The notes: generated by a model from the letters alone, not told the origin. A stretch of 6,303 nucleotides of DNA from Candidatus Acetothermia bacterium JdFR-50 (GCA_002010365.1 MTNL01000140.1:1-6303), one strand, 5' to 3'; positions 1-5,542 are shown, counted from the first letter of the stretch. Made by a program: numbers and translations.

Positions 1-160
1 AAAATATCGAGGTCGCTGTTCGGCTTTTGCTCTCCCCTCGCGTATGAACCAAATACCCAAAGTGATTTCACGCCTAACGTTTCCGCAACTCCGGCAGATG
101 CCGCCGCAAGGTCCGCAGGATCTTCTCCAACGTGAGCCGCTGGTTCCCCGTCTCCCCCAT
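1..160 (-). pseudogene. MNT-type nucleotidyltransferase, N-terminal part, frameshifted and cut by window edge
   Basis: Seen: reading leftward from the ATG at 160, 28 codons give MGETGNQRLTLEKILRTLRR followed by HLPELRKR, then a TAG stop at 76-74. The next frame, from 74 to the window edge, continues with GVKSLWVFGSYARG and NSDLDI. Joined, the two parts read like the start of minimal nucleotidyltransferases: a helix ending in 'LPELR-R-YGV', then the GS-Y-RG motif, then the D-x-D metal-binding aspartates. Inserting one base after the TA of the stop would restore 'RYGVKS', so the break looks like a single-base deletion. Family knowledge: such proteins are often the MNT antitoxin half of HEPN/MNT toxin-antitoxin pairs and transfer nucleotides from NTPs to a partner. 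No HEPN gene is visible here; it could lie beyond position 1. No strong Shine-Dalgarno sequence precedes the ATG. A sequencing error could also produce this break. Confidence 0.8.
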
Positions 161-235
161 TTTTCAACCGTCAAGCTGCGTTTCCCCACAGAAATCAGTA
201 TGCGCAAAAACTTCCGAAAGCTCGGTCTCAATCAT

Positions 236-382
236 TCAGCCGGCCAATCCGTGCCTGGGTTTGTCCTTGGGACGACCCATCTCCCGAGCAAACTCCTCCA
301 CCGTGAAAACGGGTGCTCTTGCTGCCAGGCGTGTCAATGCCTTCGCCAGCTCGCTCGATAAAGAACCCGTTTCCCGGTTTTG
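236..382 (-). pseudogene. Protein-like 48-codon stretch without a clear start; possible winged-helix remnant
   Basis: Seen: an open frame between TAA (385-383) and TGA (238-236) on the minus strand. It contains the protein-like segment ELAKALTRLAARAPVFTVEE (residues 11-30 of the open stretch) followed by FAREMGRPKDKPRHGLAG. There is no ATG or GTG near the beginning. A TTG in 'KA-L-TRLA' is the only usable start and has no good ribosome-binding site. The frame is the same as that of the nucleotidyltransferase fragment downstream, separated by two stops (at 238-236 and just before 160). The 'helix, then PVFTVEEFA-E' pattern is reminiscent of winged-helix antitoxin or regulator N-termini. That is inference from general appearance, not a recognised family. 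It may be the partner gene of the nucleotidyltransferase, now decayed, or chance. Confidence 0.25.
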
Positions 383-442
383 TTAATTTAAGTCATGATC
401 CTTACACCACAGGTAAGAATTATGAGCTAAACTATGAAACGG

Positions 443-580
443 TCAAGCGAGAGAGTGGGGAGTCCAGTTGGGCATCGGCCTTACCCCTTTGCCCTCCCGG
501 TGGCGCCCGACCACGACCCAGAAGAGGACGACCACGGCGATGATCAACACCAGGGCAAGCAGCAGGACTTTACGGACCAT
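443..580 (-). CDS. Possible small single-pass membrane or leader protein, 45 aa
   Basis: Seen: an ATG at 580 on the minus strand opens a 45-codon frame ending at TGA 445-443. The product starts MVRKVLLLALVLIIAVVVLF, followed by WVVVGRHREGKGVRP and a short polar tail. Residues 5-24 form a strong hydrophobic helix behind a basic start (R3, K4), so the chain would insert in the inner membrane with its N-terminus in the cytoplasm, or act as an uncleaved signal anchor. A TGA stop lies in frame eight codons upstream, so no longer start is available. There is no recognisable Shine-Dalgarno sequence, unlike the four operon genes to the right. It could be a genuine small membrane protein, the surviving N-terminus of a larger lost gene (the whole neighbourhood is eroded), or a chance frame. 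No family is recognised. Confidence 0.35.
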   Translation of the reverse strand: MVRKVLLLALVLIIAVVVLFWVVVGRHREGKGVRPMPNWTPHSLA

Positions 581-604
581 TTCGGCGGAAACGATACCCG
601 CTCA

Positions 605-648
605 CTTCCCGGACGCCAAACCTGTTGGGTTCAACAGCTTCCCGGACG
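605..648. repeat. 11-bp direct repeat bracketing a perfect hairpin
   Basis: The 11-mer CTTCCCGGACG occurs at 605-615 and again at 638-648, 33 bp apart. Between them CTGTTG (622-627) and CAACAG (632-637) form a perfect 6-bp stem with a GGTT loop, and the second arm abuts the second repeat copy exactly. On the minus strand the structure lies 25 bp upstream of the 45-residue frame at 443-580, where it could serve as a protein-binding or attenuator-like element. It could equally be a remnant of a mobile-element end. The rest of 581-811 shows no gene or other structure that I can support. Confidence 0.5.
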
Positions 649-1132
649 GGAGTTGGTGCGGACAGCGGTTTTACGGTCCCGTTCAGGACACATGAAACTG
701 GGCGTGACTGTAACCCGACTGAGCAGTCTTACCGCGTTCCTGGAACTTCAGGCGCTAGCATCTGGGTCTACCGGCACCCGGGAGCTAACAAAGCAACGCA
801 AAAGTAAATACCTGATCCCATGTTCTAAGAGCGGGCCATTGGGCAGGTATTAGCCGGGGCGAGCTGTCAGCGGTGCCGAGTGCATTTCATGCAGGACTTG
901 CTTTCGGATGTGCGCAATGGTTCCCGGGAGGAAGTGGCGGCGTGGGTATGACCGATCTTCTCCCGGCCTGACTAAAGACGGCGAAAGCTCTAAGGGAAGC
1001 AGAGAAGGCCATCCTGGCGTACATGACGTTTCCACGGGGTCACTGGCGTGCCCACACCACCGTTTCCCTGGTGCGGCTGTTGCGATGTAATTGGGGTTCC
1101 CCGAACCGGAAGGAGGCACTGCGGTCTGTGAA

Positions 1133-1159
1133 GCGGAACAGGCGGAATCAGCGGAATGA
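1133..1159 (+). repeat. Three tandem imperfect 9-bp repeats
   Basis: GCGGAACAG, GCGGAATCA and GCGGAATGA follow one another without a gap inside the transposase remnant. In the surviving frame they read as an RNR-RNQ-RNE series that has no counterpart in the family pattern at that place. This suggests a small slippage expansion after the gene stopped being selected. Confidence 0.5.
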
Positions 1160-1162
1160 GCA

Positions 1163-1212
1163 GGAGGTGGAGCTGGGCTTCTTCAGCTTGGCCTCCATTG
1201 AGGCCCTCAATG
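1163..1212. repeat. Two adjacent inverted repeats within the transposase remnant
   Basis: First, GGAGG (1163-1167) and AGCTG (1171-1175) pair with CAGCT (1184-1188) and CCTCC (1192-1196), giving two 5-bp stems separated by a symmetric 3x3 internal loop. Immediately next, CATTGAGG (1196-1203) and CCTCAATG (1205-1212) form a perfect 17-bp odd palindrome. Neither is followed by a T-run on either strand, so an intrinsic terminator is unlikely. They may be fold elements in the 3' tail of the leftward operon transcript or chance products in decaying DNA. Confidence 0.4.
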
Positions 1213-1230
1213 AGGATGGAGAAGGGAGGA

Positions 1231-1251
1231 AACGATTCCCCTTCGGGGAAT
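1231..1251 (-). terminator. Weak candidate terminator hairpin downstream of the leftward operon
   Basis: ATTCCCC (1235-1241) and GGGGAAT (1245-1251) form a perfect 7-bp stem with a three-base loop. Read leftward, the stem is followed by CGTTTCC, which is only slightly T-rich. It lies about 140 bp past the stop of the last operon gene. No better stem-plus-T-run was found between 1252 and 1390, so this is the best but weak candidate for the operon's end. Confidence 0.3.
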
Positions 1252-1297
1252 TAATAGAGGAAGTCCCATCGGGTAGGTTGCAATCCCGGAGGAGCCC

Positions 1298-1324
1298 ACT
1301 TTACACCACATGCCGGGACTTAAC
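1298..1324 (+). mobile_element. Possible right end of the IS256-type element
   Basis: The stretch ACTTTACACCACATGCCGGG and the following ACTTAAC lie just inside the end of the dead transposase frame and translate as LYTTCRDLT. In IS256-type elements the terminal inverted repeat commonly lies right at or overlapping the transposase 3' end, so this is where the repeat would be expected. A matching inverted copy at a left end was looked for in 1-830 and not found, in keeping with loss of the left half of the element. The boundary is therefore an inference. Confidence 0.3.
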
Positions 1325-1390
1325 CCCCAGCTCGCAAGTGTAGAAGTGCCATGGTTTTTCCGTGAAGATCTTGCGAAGCTCGGCAAAGCA

Positions 1391-2707
1391 TCAGTACACG
1401 TAGAAGGAGTACTTGAACTCACAGACCAACCTTTCCAAACCCGAAACGGGGCTCAGGGCTAGCCCCACCCGAACCTCGAACGGCTCGTCGAGCGCCGCAT
1501 ACCCCTCCAGGGTCACAAGCCCCAGGCCGAAGAGTCCCCCATCCACGGCTTTGGAGTAAAGGTCCAGGGCGAAGGAGGCGTTGCCGAAAGCTTTCTCCAG
1601 ACTCAAGACGGCATCGTAAGGCATTTCCACATATCTCAGCTTCTCTTCTTCTTCCAGGTCCTCGATGTCTACGTAGTAATCGTAGGCCCGCAGCCACAGG
1701 TCGTCCTTCGTCCCAAGCCTATATAGCCTGCCCCAAAGGGAAAGGAGCGCGGTCACCTTGGCTCCCTCGAGCTCCAGGTCCCATAGCCCGATCCCGGTGA
1801 GCTTAATCGCATCTACCGAAGCGGAAGCAAGCCCCCACTCTGAGGGCACAAGGCGGAGGTAGAGGTAAAGGTCTCCCACTACCTCTACCAGGGCCCCCGC
1901 CTCAATCAGGATGGATTTCGTCTGCAGGGAAAAGGTCACGGTGGCAAGAAAGTCGAGGTCAGAAAGGAGGTCGCAGCCGGGGCACAGGCCGGCCCCGTCC
2001 AGCTCCCACTCAACCTCGGCCCAGAAAAACCCCTCTTTGGCGAGCCTGGTGGTGACGTCTAGGTTTAGGCAGCCCAGTCTCACCCCGGAGAGCTCAAGCT
2101 CCCCGTAGCGGAATTCCCTAAGCGTCGCCCCTTGCTCCACCACCAAAGTGTGTTCGGAAAGCTCGGGGGAAAAGCCGAAGACCCCGCTCAAGGTCACCCC
2201 CATGCCCTCCAAGGTGGTACCCTGGAGGACAAGCTCGAGCCCGGAGGCAAAGGTCCCCGCTTTCCAGTTAAGGGCGGTGGCTGCGGTGAAGGAGACCCCG
2301 TAGATGTTCACGGTGAGCTCGTTCCACAGATAGGAGCGTGCCTTGTCCCATGATAGGGCAAAATCGGACAAAAGCTGCCAGGTGCCTATCGGCCACTCCA
2401 CCACGATGTCCCGTTTCAGGTAGGTTTGGAGGTGCACCATCCCCTTCCCCAGCGGGGCGATGAGCTGGAGCCCCAGGCCGGTGTCGGTGATCTCGCGGTC
2501 GGTGAGGTAGGCAATGGTGGCAAGCTGGCTGCTTGGAAGTTCGGCCACCTCCCCGGTGAAGTAGCTCGTGCGGAGGGAGGAAGTCAAATCCAGGGTTCCC
2601 AAGGTGGGAACAAGGGTCAAGGTGCTATCAAGGGAGCCAAAGACTTTGGCCAAGGCAGGGCCGCTCAGGCTTAAGACAACCAAGAGCACCACGAGTTTTC
2701 GGCTCAT
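1391..2707 (-). CDS. Secreted beta-rich protein, probably outer-membrane or barrel-like, 438 aa
   Basis: The family is not recognised. The start at 2707 is chosen over an upstream in-frame ATG at 2725 because AAAGGAG sits five bases before it and because MSRKLVVLLVVLSLSGPALA forms a textbook Sec signal peptide, with cleavage expected after ALA (residue 20). The mature chain of about 418 residues is dominated by short alternating hydrophobic/polar strands and G-turns, with repeated 'LEG'-type turns (near residues 165-175, 310-316 and 400-403). It ends in CEFKYSFYVY. A C-terminal strand finishing on an aromatic residue is the usual signature of a BAM-inserted outer-membrane protein. A CPGC pair sits at residues 242-245, other cysteines are at 213 and 429, and an acidic patch EDLEEEE lies near 350. 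It is the last gene of the operon, 10 bp after the permease. It could be the outer-membrane or surface partner of the exporter, or an exported structural protein. The barrel assignment is inference. Confidence 0.85.
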   Translation of the reverse strand: MSRKLVVLLVVLSLSGPALAKVFGSLDSTLTLVPTLGTLDLTSSLRTSYFTGEVAELPSSQLATIAYLTDREITDTGLGLQLIAPLGKGMVHLQTYLKRDIVVEWPIGTWQLLSDFALSWDKARSYLWNELTVNIYGVSFTAATALNWKAGTFASGLELVLQGTTLEGMGVTLSGVFGFSPELSEHTLVVEQGATLREFRYGELELSGVRLGCLNLDVTTRLAKEGFFWAEVEWELDGAGLCPGCDLLSDLDFLATVTFSLQTKSILIEAGALVEVVGDLYLYLRLVPSEWGLASASVDAIKLTGIGLWDLELEGAKVTALLSLWGRLYRLGTKDDLWLRAYDYYVDIEDLEEEEKLRYVEMPYDAVLSLEKAFGNASFALDLYSKAVDGGLFGLGLVTLEGYAALDEPFEVRVGLALSPVSGLERLVCEFKYSFYVY

Positions 2708-2717
2708 CAGTTCTCCT

Positions 2718-3986
2718 TTACTCATAGCGCAAGGCCTCGACGGGGTTTAAGCGGGCAGCCCGCTGGGCAGGCCAGACCCCGGCCAGGGCACCAAGCCCGA
2801 AGGACAGGGCCAAGGCCCCGATGATCAGTCCGGCGGAGAAGACCGGGGAGAAGGAAAACTCTCCTGTCACCGCCCTGCCCATGGTCACAGAGCTGGCTAT
2901 GAACCGGCCGGCCACGGAAGACAGGGCCGCTCCCACGATCACCCCTAAGAGCCCCCCGATCAGCCCCACCAGGCCCGACTCGAGGAGAAAGAGCCCCAGG
3001 ATGTGCTTCCTCTTCGCCCCTACCGCCTTCATAATCCCGATCTCCCGCACCCGCTCCAGCACCGCGGTGTACATGGTGTTCATCACCCCAATAGCACCTA
3101 CGAGGAGGGAGATGGCGGCGATGGCGGCCAGAGTGGTTTGAAGGCTGCTCATTATCCGGGTGGCCATCTCGGCCATCTCTTGCACGGTGGTGGTGGTCAC
3201 CGGGGTCCCAGCCATGGTCATGGCCTGCCGCACAAGCTGGGCGGTCTGCTTCACGTCTGCCCCTTCGGCGGCCTTGACCAGGGCAAGCGAGATCTTTCCA
3301 GGCTCGCCGAACAGGGAATCGACCGCAGCAAGAGGTAGGTAGATACCGTAGTTGGGATCCCCGGAAAGGCCACGCAGCATCCCTCGGCTTTCGCTCTCCT
3401 CAAGGATTCCGATGACCTCGAACTCTTGGTTCTCAATCGTAATCTTTCCACCGAGGCTTACCCCTAGATCTTCCGCCACCTTTGGGCCCAAGATAACCGA
3501 GAAGAGCTCTCCTTCCTCGAAGTACCTTCCCTCCGCCAGGGAGAAGCCGGCGAAATAGCCCGGGAAACTCTGGGTGATCCCGGGATTTAAGCCGGTGACC
3601 CGCAAAAAGCCCTGGCCCTCCAGGCCCGGCGAGGTGACGATGGCCGTCTCGGTGCGGATCGCCCCCACCGCCTCCACCTGGGGGAGCTGGGAAAGGCGAC
3701 CGAGGTCCAGCGTTGCGCCCTCTTCCCGACCCCCGCCGAAGAAGAGGGGCCGCATGCGTCCCGGCATGCCCTCCATGCCTTGGGGGGCTTGACCAGGGAA
3801 GGCGAGGATGGTGTCATAACCGATGGCTTCAAACTCCCGTTTGATGGTGAGTTGCATCCCCTGGGCGATGGAGATCAGGGCCGCCACCGCCGCCACCCCG
3901 ATCACGATCCCCGAAACCGTAAGGATCGACCGGGCCTTCCGCGTCTTGATCCCTCGCCAGGAGAGCCTGAGGAAGTCGAGGGTCAT
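2718..3986 (-). CDS. ABC transporter permease, MacB/LolC/FtsX-like, 422 aa
   Basis: Inner-membrane subunit of a type VII (MacB-fold) ABC exporter. These machines use ATP in the cytoplasm to drive mechanical work on substrates in the periplasm. Seen: one N-terminal membrane helix (about 20-43, after FLRLSWRGIKTRKARSIL), a large extracytoplasmic domain (about 44-280, the MacB_PCD region), then three more helices (about 283-306, 328-358 and 382-405). The conserved cytoplasmic coupling segment ERVREIGIMKAVGAKRKHIL is at 311-330 and the typical ending PAQRAARLNPVEALRYE at 406-422. Length is normal for a stand-alone permease (MacB itself carries a fused ATPase). The ATG overlaps the ATPase stop as ATGA, so translation is coupled. 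A methionine- and glycine-rich stretch (GMEGMPGRM, residues 70-78, then FFGGG) lies early in the periplasmic domain. The substrate is unknown; drug, peptide, lipoprotein and lipid exporters all share this fold. Confidence 0.95.
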   Translation of the reverse strand: MTLDFLRLSWRGIKTRKARSILTVSGIVIGVAAVAALISIAQGMQLTIKREFEAIGYDTILAFPGQAPQGMEGMPGRMRPLFFGGGREEGATLDLGRLSQLPQVEAVGAIRTETAIVTSPGLEGQGFLRVTGLNPGITQSFPGYFAGFSLAEGRYFEEGELFSVILGPKVAEDLGVSLGGKITIENQEFEVIGILEESESRGMLRGLSGDPNYGIYLPLAAVDSLFGEPGKISLALVKAAEGADVKQTAQLVRQAMTMAGTPVTTTTVQEMAEMATRIMSSLQTTLAAIAAISLLVGAIGVMNTMYTAVLERVREIGIMKAVGAKRKHILGLFLLESGLVGLIGGLLGVIVGAALSSVAGRFIASSVTMGRAVTGEFSFSPVFSAGLIIGALALSFGLGALAGVWPAQRAARLNPVEALRYE

Positions 3987-4669
3987 GCCTTCACCTCCGC
4001 GGAAGTCTCCAGAATCCTTCCGTCCCGGATGTGTATGGTCCTGTGGGCGTAGGAGGCCACTTCGGGGTCATGGGTCACCACGATGAGGGTTTTTCCGTGT
4101 TGTTCGTTCAGTTCTTTAATGATTCCCATCACCTGGGCGCCGGAGGCGGAGTCAAGATTCCCGGTGGGTTCGTCAGCCAGGATAAGCTCAGGGTCGTTTA
4201 CCAAGGCACGGGCAATGGCCACCCGTTGCCTCTCTCCGCCGGAGAGCTCCGCCGGCAGGTGCCGTAGCCTTTTACCTAGTCCCACTCGCTCCAGAAGCTC
4301 CTCGGCCCTGGCAAGGCGCCGCCTCCGGGGCATCCCTTGGAAGATCATGGGGAGCTCCACGTTCTCCAACGTGGACAAGGTAGGCACCAGGTTGAAGGTT
4401 TGGAACACAAACCCCACGAACTTACCTCGCAGCTCCGCCAGCCGATCTTCGGAAAGCACAGATACCTCCTGGCCGGCGAGGTATACTTTTCCCTCGTCAG
4501 GTTTGTCCAGGCACCCGATCACGTGGAGGAGGGTGCTCTTCCCCGAACCCGATGGGCCCATGATGGTGATAAACTCCGCCTCTTCTACCTTGAGGCTCAC
4601 GCCCCGCAACGCCCACACCTCAGTTTTCCCGAGCTTGTAGGTCTTGACCACGTCCACGAGCTCGACCAT
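3983..4669 (-). CDS. ABC transporter ATP-binding protein, LolD/MacB type, 228 aa
   Basis: Cytoplasmic ATPase that pairs with the permease encoded directly downstream. Seen: A-loop tyrosine Y11, Walker A GPSGSGKST at 38-46, Q-loop glutamine Q90 in VFQTFNLVPTLS, ABC signature LSGGERQR at 142-149, Walker B LILADEPTG at 162-170 with catalytic E167, D-loop NLDS at 171-174, and switch histidine H200 in VVTHDP. All catalytic residues are present. The 'FVFQTFNLVPTL' and 'LADEPTGNLDS' wording and the 228-residue length are typical of the LolD/MacB/FtsE-like branch. An AGGAGG ribosome-binding site lies four bases before the ATG and overlaps the stop codon of the preceding gene (8-bp gap), which supports coupled expression of the operon. 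Confidence 0.97.
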   Translation of the reverse strand: MVELVDVVKTYKLGKTEVWALRGVSLKVEEAEFITIMGPSGSGKSTLLHVIGCLDKPDEGKVYLAGQEVSVLSEDRLAELRGKFVGFVFQTFNLVPTLSTLENVELPMIFQGMPRRRRLARAEELLERVGLGKRLRHLPAELSGGERQRVAIARALVNDPELILADEPTGNLDSASGAQVMGIIKELNEQHGKTLIVVTHDPEVASYAHRTIHIRDGRILETSAEVKA

Positions 4670-4677
4670 GGCGCCTC

Positions 4678-5325
4678 CTACTCCGGCGGGGTGTAGCTGA
4701 ACTCGATGAGCTCGGTTTTGATGTTCTCCTCCCCCTTCACCTCCCGGATTATCAGGGGAAGCATGGGAAGGAGCTCCGCCACCTCTGGATCCGCGGCGAA
4801 GGCCAGGATCACCCTCTGGTCTGGATAGCCGGGATGGAGGTATGTCCCTATCACAACTTGAATCCCGGCGATCTCAGAGAGCTCTCCGGTGACCAGTCGT
4901 GCTCCGTCCGGTAGGTAATAGTTCTGGTGGGGCTGTACCTGAACGCCCTTCTCCTCCAGGGTTTGGAGTGGAGTGAGGTCGATATCGGCCGTTTCTTCCT
5001 CCTCGTAGCGGGCCCCGGCCACCGCCGCCTGGGCCTCCCGCCTCATCCCGGTGGTCAGCTCCTTAAGCTCTTGATTTGGAGCCTCGAAGGTCTCCCGGCA
5101 GGTATAGGTGCCATCGGGGTTGGGGAAGATGTCCAGGGTATAGATGGTGTAGAGCTTCTCCCCGTCGTCCAGGGTACGGACGATCTTGTACACCACATGC
5201 AGGGTCCCGCCGGGGAACTCCCCCAGTCCGAAGAACATTTGTCCCCAGGCCATCTCGCTTACGGCGATCGCCCCCACGATCCCGAAGACGATCTTTACGA
5301 AGCTCGTCTGAAGATTGCTGTTCAT
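4678..5325 (-). CDS. Secreted protein of unknown family, 215 aa, first gene of exporter operon
   Basis: Not recognised. The start at 5325 is preferred to an ATG at 5373 because GGGAGG lies four bases upstream and a signal peptide begins right there: MNSNLQTSFVKIVFGIVGAI and then AVSEMAWG, with likely cleavage after AWG (residue 28, before QMFFG). No lipobox cysteine is present, so it is probably a soluble extracytoplasmic protein. The mature region opens with a strand-rich part (GTLHVVYKIVRTL, KLYTIYTLDIFP, TYTCRETFEAP, residues 40-83). A charged helical stretch follows (about 85-112, including YEEEE), then another beta-rich part ending in LIEFSYTPPE. There is a single cysteine, C76. Its position at the head of the operon makes it a candidate substrate, chaperone or adaptor for the exporter, in a place where MacA would be expected in other systems. 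It does not look like MacA: there is no lipoyl or coiled-coil hairpin domain. Its mRNA leader can hide the ribosome-binding site (see 5326-5357). Confidence 0.85.
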   Translation of the reverse strand: MNSNLQTSFVKIVFGIVGAIAVSEMAWGQMFFGLGEFPGGTLHVVYKIVRTLDDGEKLYTIYTLDIFPNPDGTYTCRETFEAPNQELKELTTGMRREAQAAVAGARYEEEETADIDLTPLQTLEEKGVQVQPHQNYYLPDGARLVTGELSEIAGIQVVIGTYLHPGYPDQRVILAFAADPEVAELLPMLPLIIREVKGEENIKTELIEFSYTPPE

Positions 5326-5357
5326 GTTTCCTCCCTTTTGTATATAGGCAGGGAGGA
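5326..5357 (-). promoter_or_regulatory. Leader hairpin that sequesters the Shine-Dalgarno sequence of the operon's first gene
   Basis: Read leftward, TCCTCCCT (5357-5350) is perfectly complementary to AGGGAGGA (5336-5329), the Shine-Dalgarno sequence of the gene starting at 5325. The stem would be 8 bp with five G-C pairs and a 13-base loop containing UAUAUA. If it forms, the ribosome-binding site is fully buried. Possible uses are control by temperature, by a bound protein, or by ribosome drafting. A purine-rich Shine-Dalgarno sequence near a pyrimidine run can also arise by chance. Confidence 0.45.
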
Positions 5358-5369
5358 GGCACGAGAGCC

Positions 5370-5424
5370 CCAAGGGAGCCTTCCCCCCTACCGGGTTATG
5401 GCGCTCCTAAGCAGGAGCCCTTGG
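5370..5424 (-). promoter_or_regulatory. Nested stems in the upstream leader of the exporter operon
   Basis: CCAAGGG (5370-5376) is complementary to CCCTTGG (5418-5424). Between them GCTCCT (5403-5408) pairs with AGGAGC (5413-5418) around an AAGC loop. The two stems share only base 5418, so they can stack as a branched fold if the operon transcript starts upstream of 5424. No T-run follows on either strand. No convincing -35/-10 pair for the leftward operon was found in 5326-5586, so the transcript start is unknown. Confidence 0.35.
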
Positions 5425-5513
5425 AGGTACTCAAAGATAAGGGAGCTGTGGCGTCAAAAGTCCATCGGTGCAGCATCAAGGTAGGTCAGGTTTTGGTAAG
5501 AAATACGTCGCAA

Positions 5514-5542
5514 TTGACGCGATATGGCCAGGTAGATACCAT
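5514..5542 (+). promoter_or_regulatory. Predicted sigma70-type promoter for the membrane regulator gene
   Basis: TTGACG (5514-5519) and TACCAT (5537-5542) are separated by exactly 17 bp. They match the consensus at five and four of six positions. The expected transcript start is near 5549, about 38 bp before the ATG at 5587. The -10 region and start lie inside the GGTATC repeat cluster. Confidence 0.45.

Larger units (their letters stand above)
812..1343 (+). pseudogene. Decayed IS256/Mutator-family transposase, C-terminal remnant
   Basis: Seen: from 835 one plus frame reads AIGQVLAGASCQRCRVHFM then QDLLSDVR, which matches the family segment usually written 'AI--V-PGA-WQRC-VHF-RNLL'. This frame meets TGA at 949 and TAA at 973. 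From about 972 the third frame takes over with LREAEKAILAYMTFPRGHWR, the family's 'ED-LAYM-FP-EHW' block. It then continues with a shortened 'SPNRKEALRSV' and 'EVELGFFSLASIEAL', which correspond to the family's 'FPN--A-LRLV' and 'RRYFSLESM' blocks, and stops at TAG 1341. The segment normally reading T-N-x-x-E-R has become TTVSLVR, so its glutamate is gone, and about eight residues after it are missing. The N-terminal half, which would include the first catalytic aspartates, is not found. Just before 835 the sequence (about 812-834) only faintly resembles the 'SDAHEGL' block. The gene is clearly dead. Function when intact: DDE transposase moving an IS256-type insertion sequence. Confidence 0.85.

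Noticed and set aside
364..390. Possible rho-independent terminator (AACC...GGTT then TTTTGTT) on the plus strand
   Set aside because: Only a 4-bp stem with mismatched interior; too weak.
402..411. TTACACCACA, identical to 1301-1310 in the possible IS end
   Set aside because: Only 10 bp, in direct rather than inverted orientation, with no further similarity around it; not a left IS end.
697..785. On the minus strand, a stretch resembling the D-arm region and anticodon side of a tRNA-Leu (GGTAGAC... GCTAGCGCC)
   Set aside because: No matching acceptor stem, no proper T-arm (GGTTACAGTC instead of GGTTCRANYCC) and no CCA end; not supportable as a tRNA.
2708..2725. Longer start (ATG at 2725) for the 438-residue protein, overlapping the permease end
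   Set aside because: The six extra codons contain the GGAG ribosome-binding site for the ATG at 2707, which begins the signal peptide.
5189..5200. TACACCACATGC, a 12-bp match to 1302-1313
   Set aside because: It lies inside a well-supported coding gene where it encodes part of HVVYK; most likely chance.
5341..5346. TATATA on the minus strand as a -10 element for the leftward operon
   Set aside because: The transcript would start inside the Shine-Dalgarno sequence and there is no acceptable -35 hexamer at 16-18 bp upstream.
5326..5373. Longer start (ATG at 5373) for the secreted 215-residue protein
   Set aside because: The extra 16 residues contain the Shine-Dalgarno sequence of the internal ATG and spoil the signal peptide.
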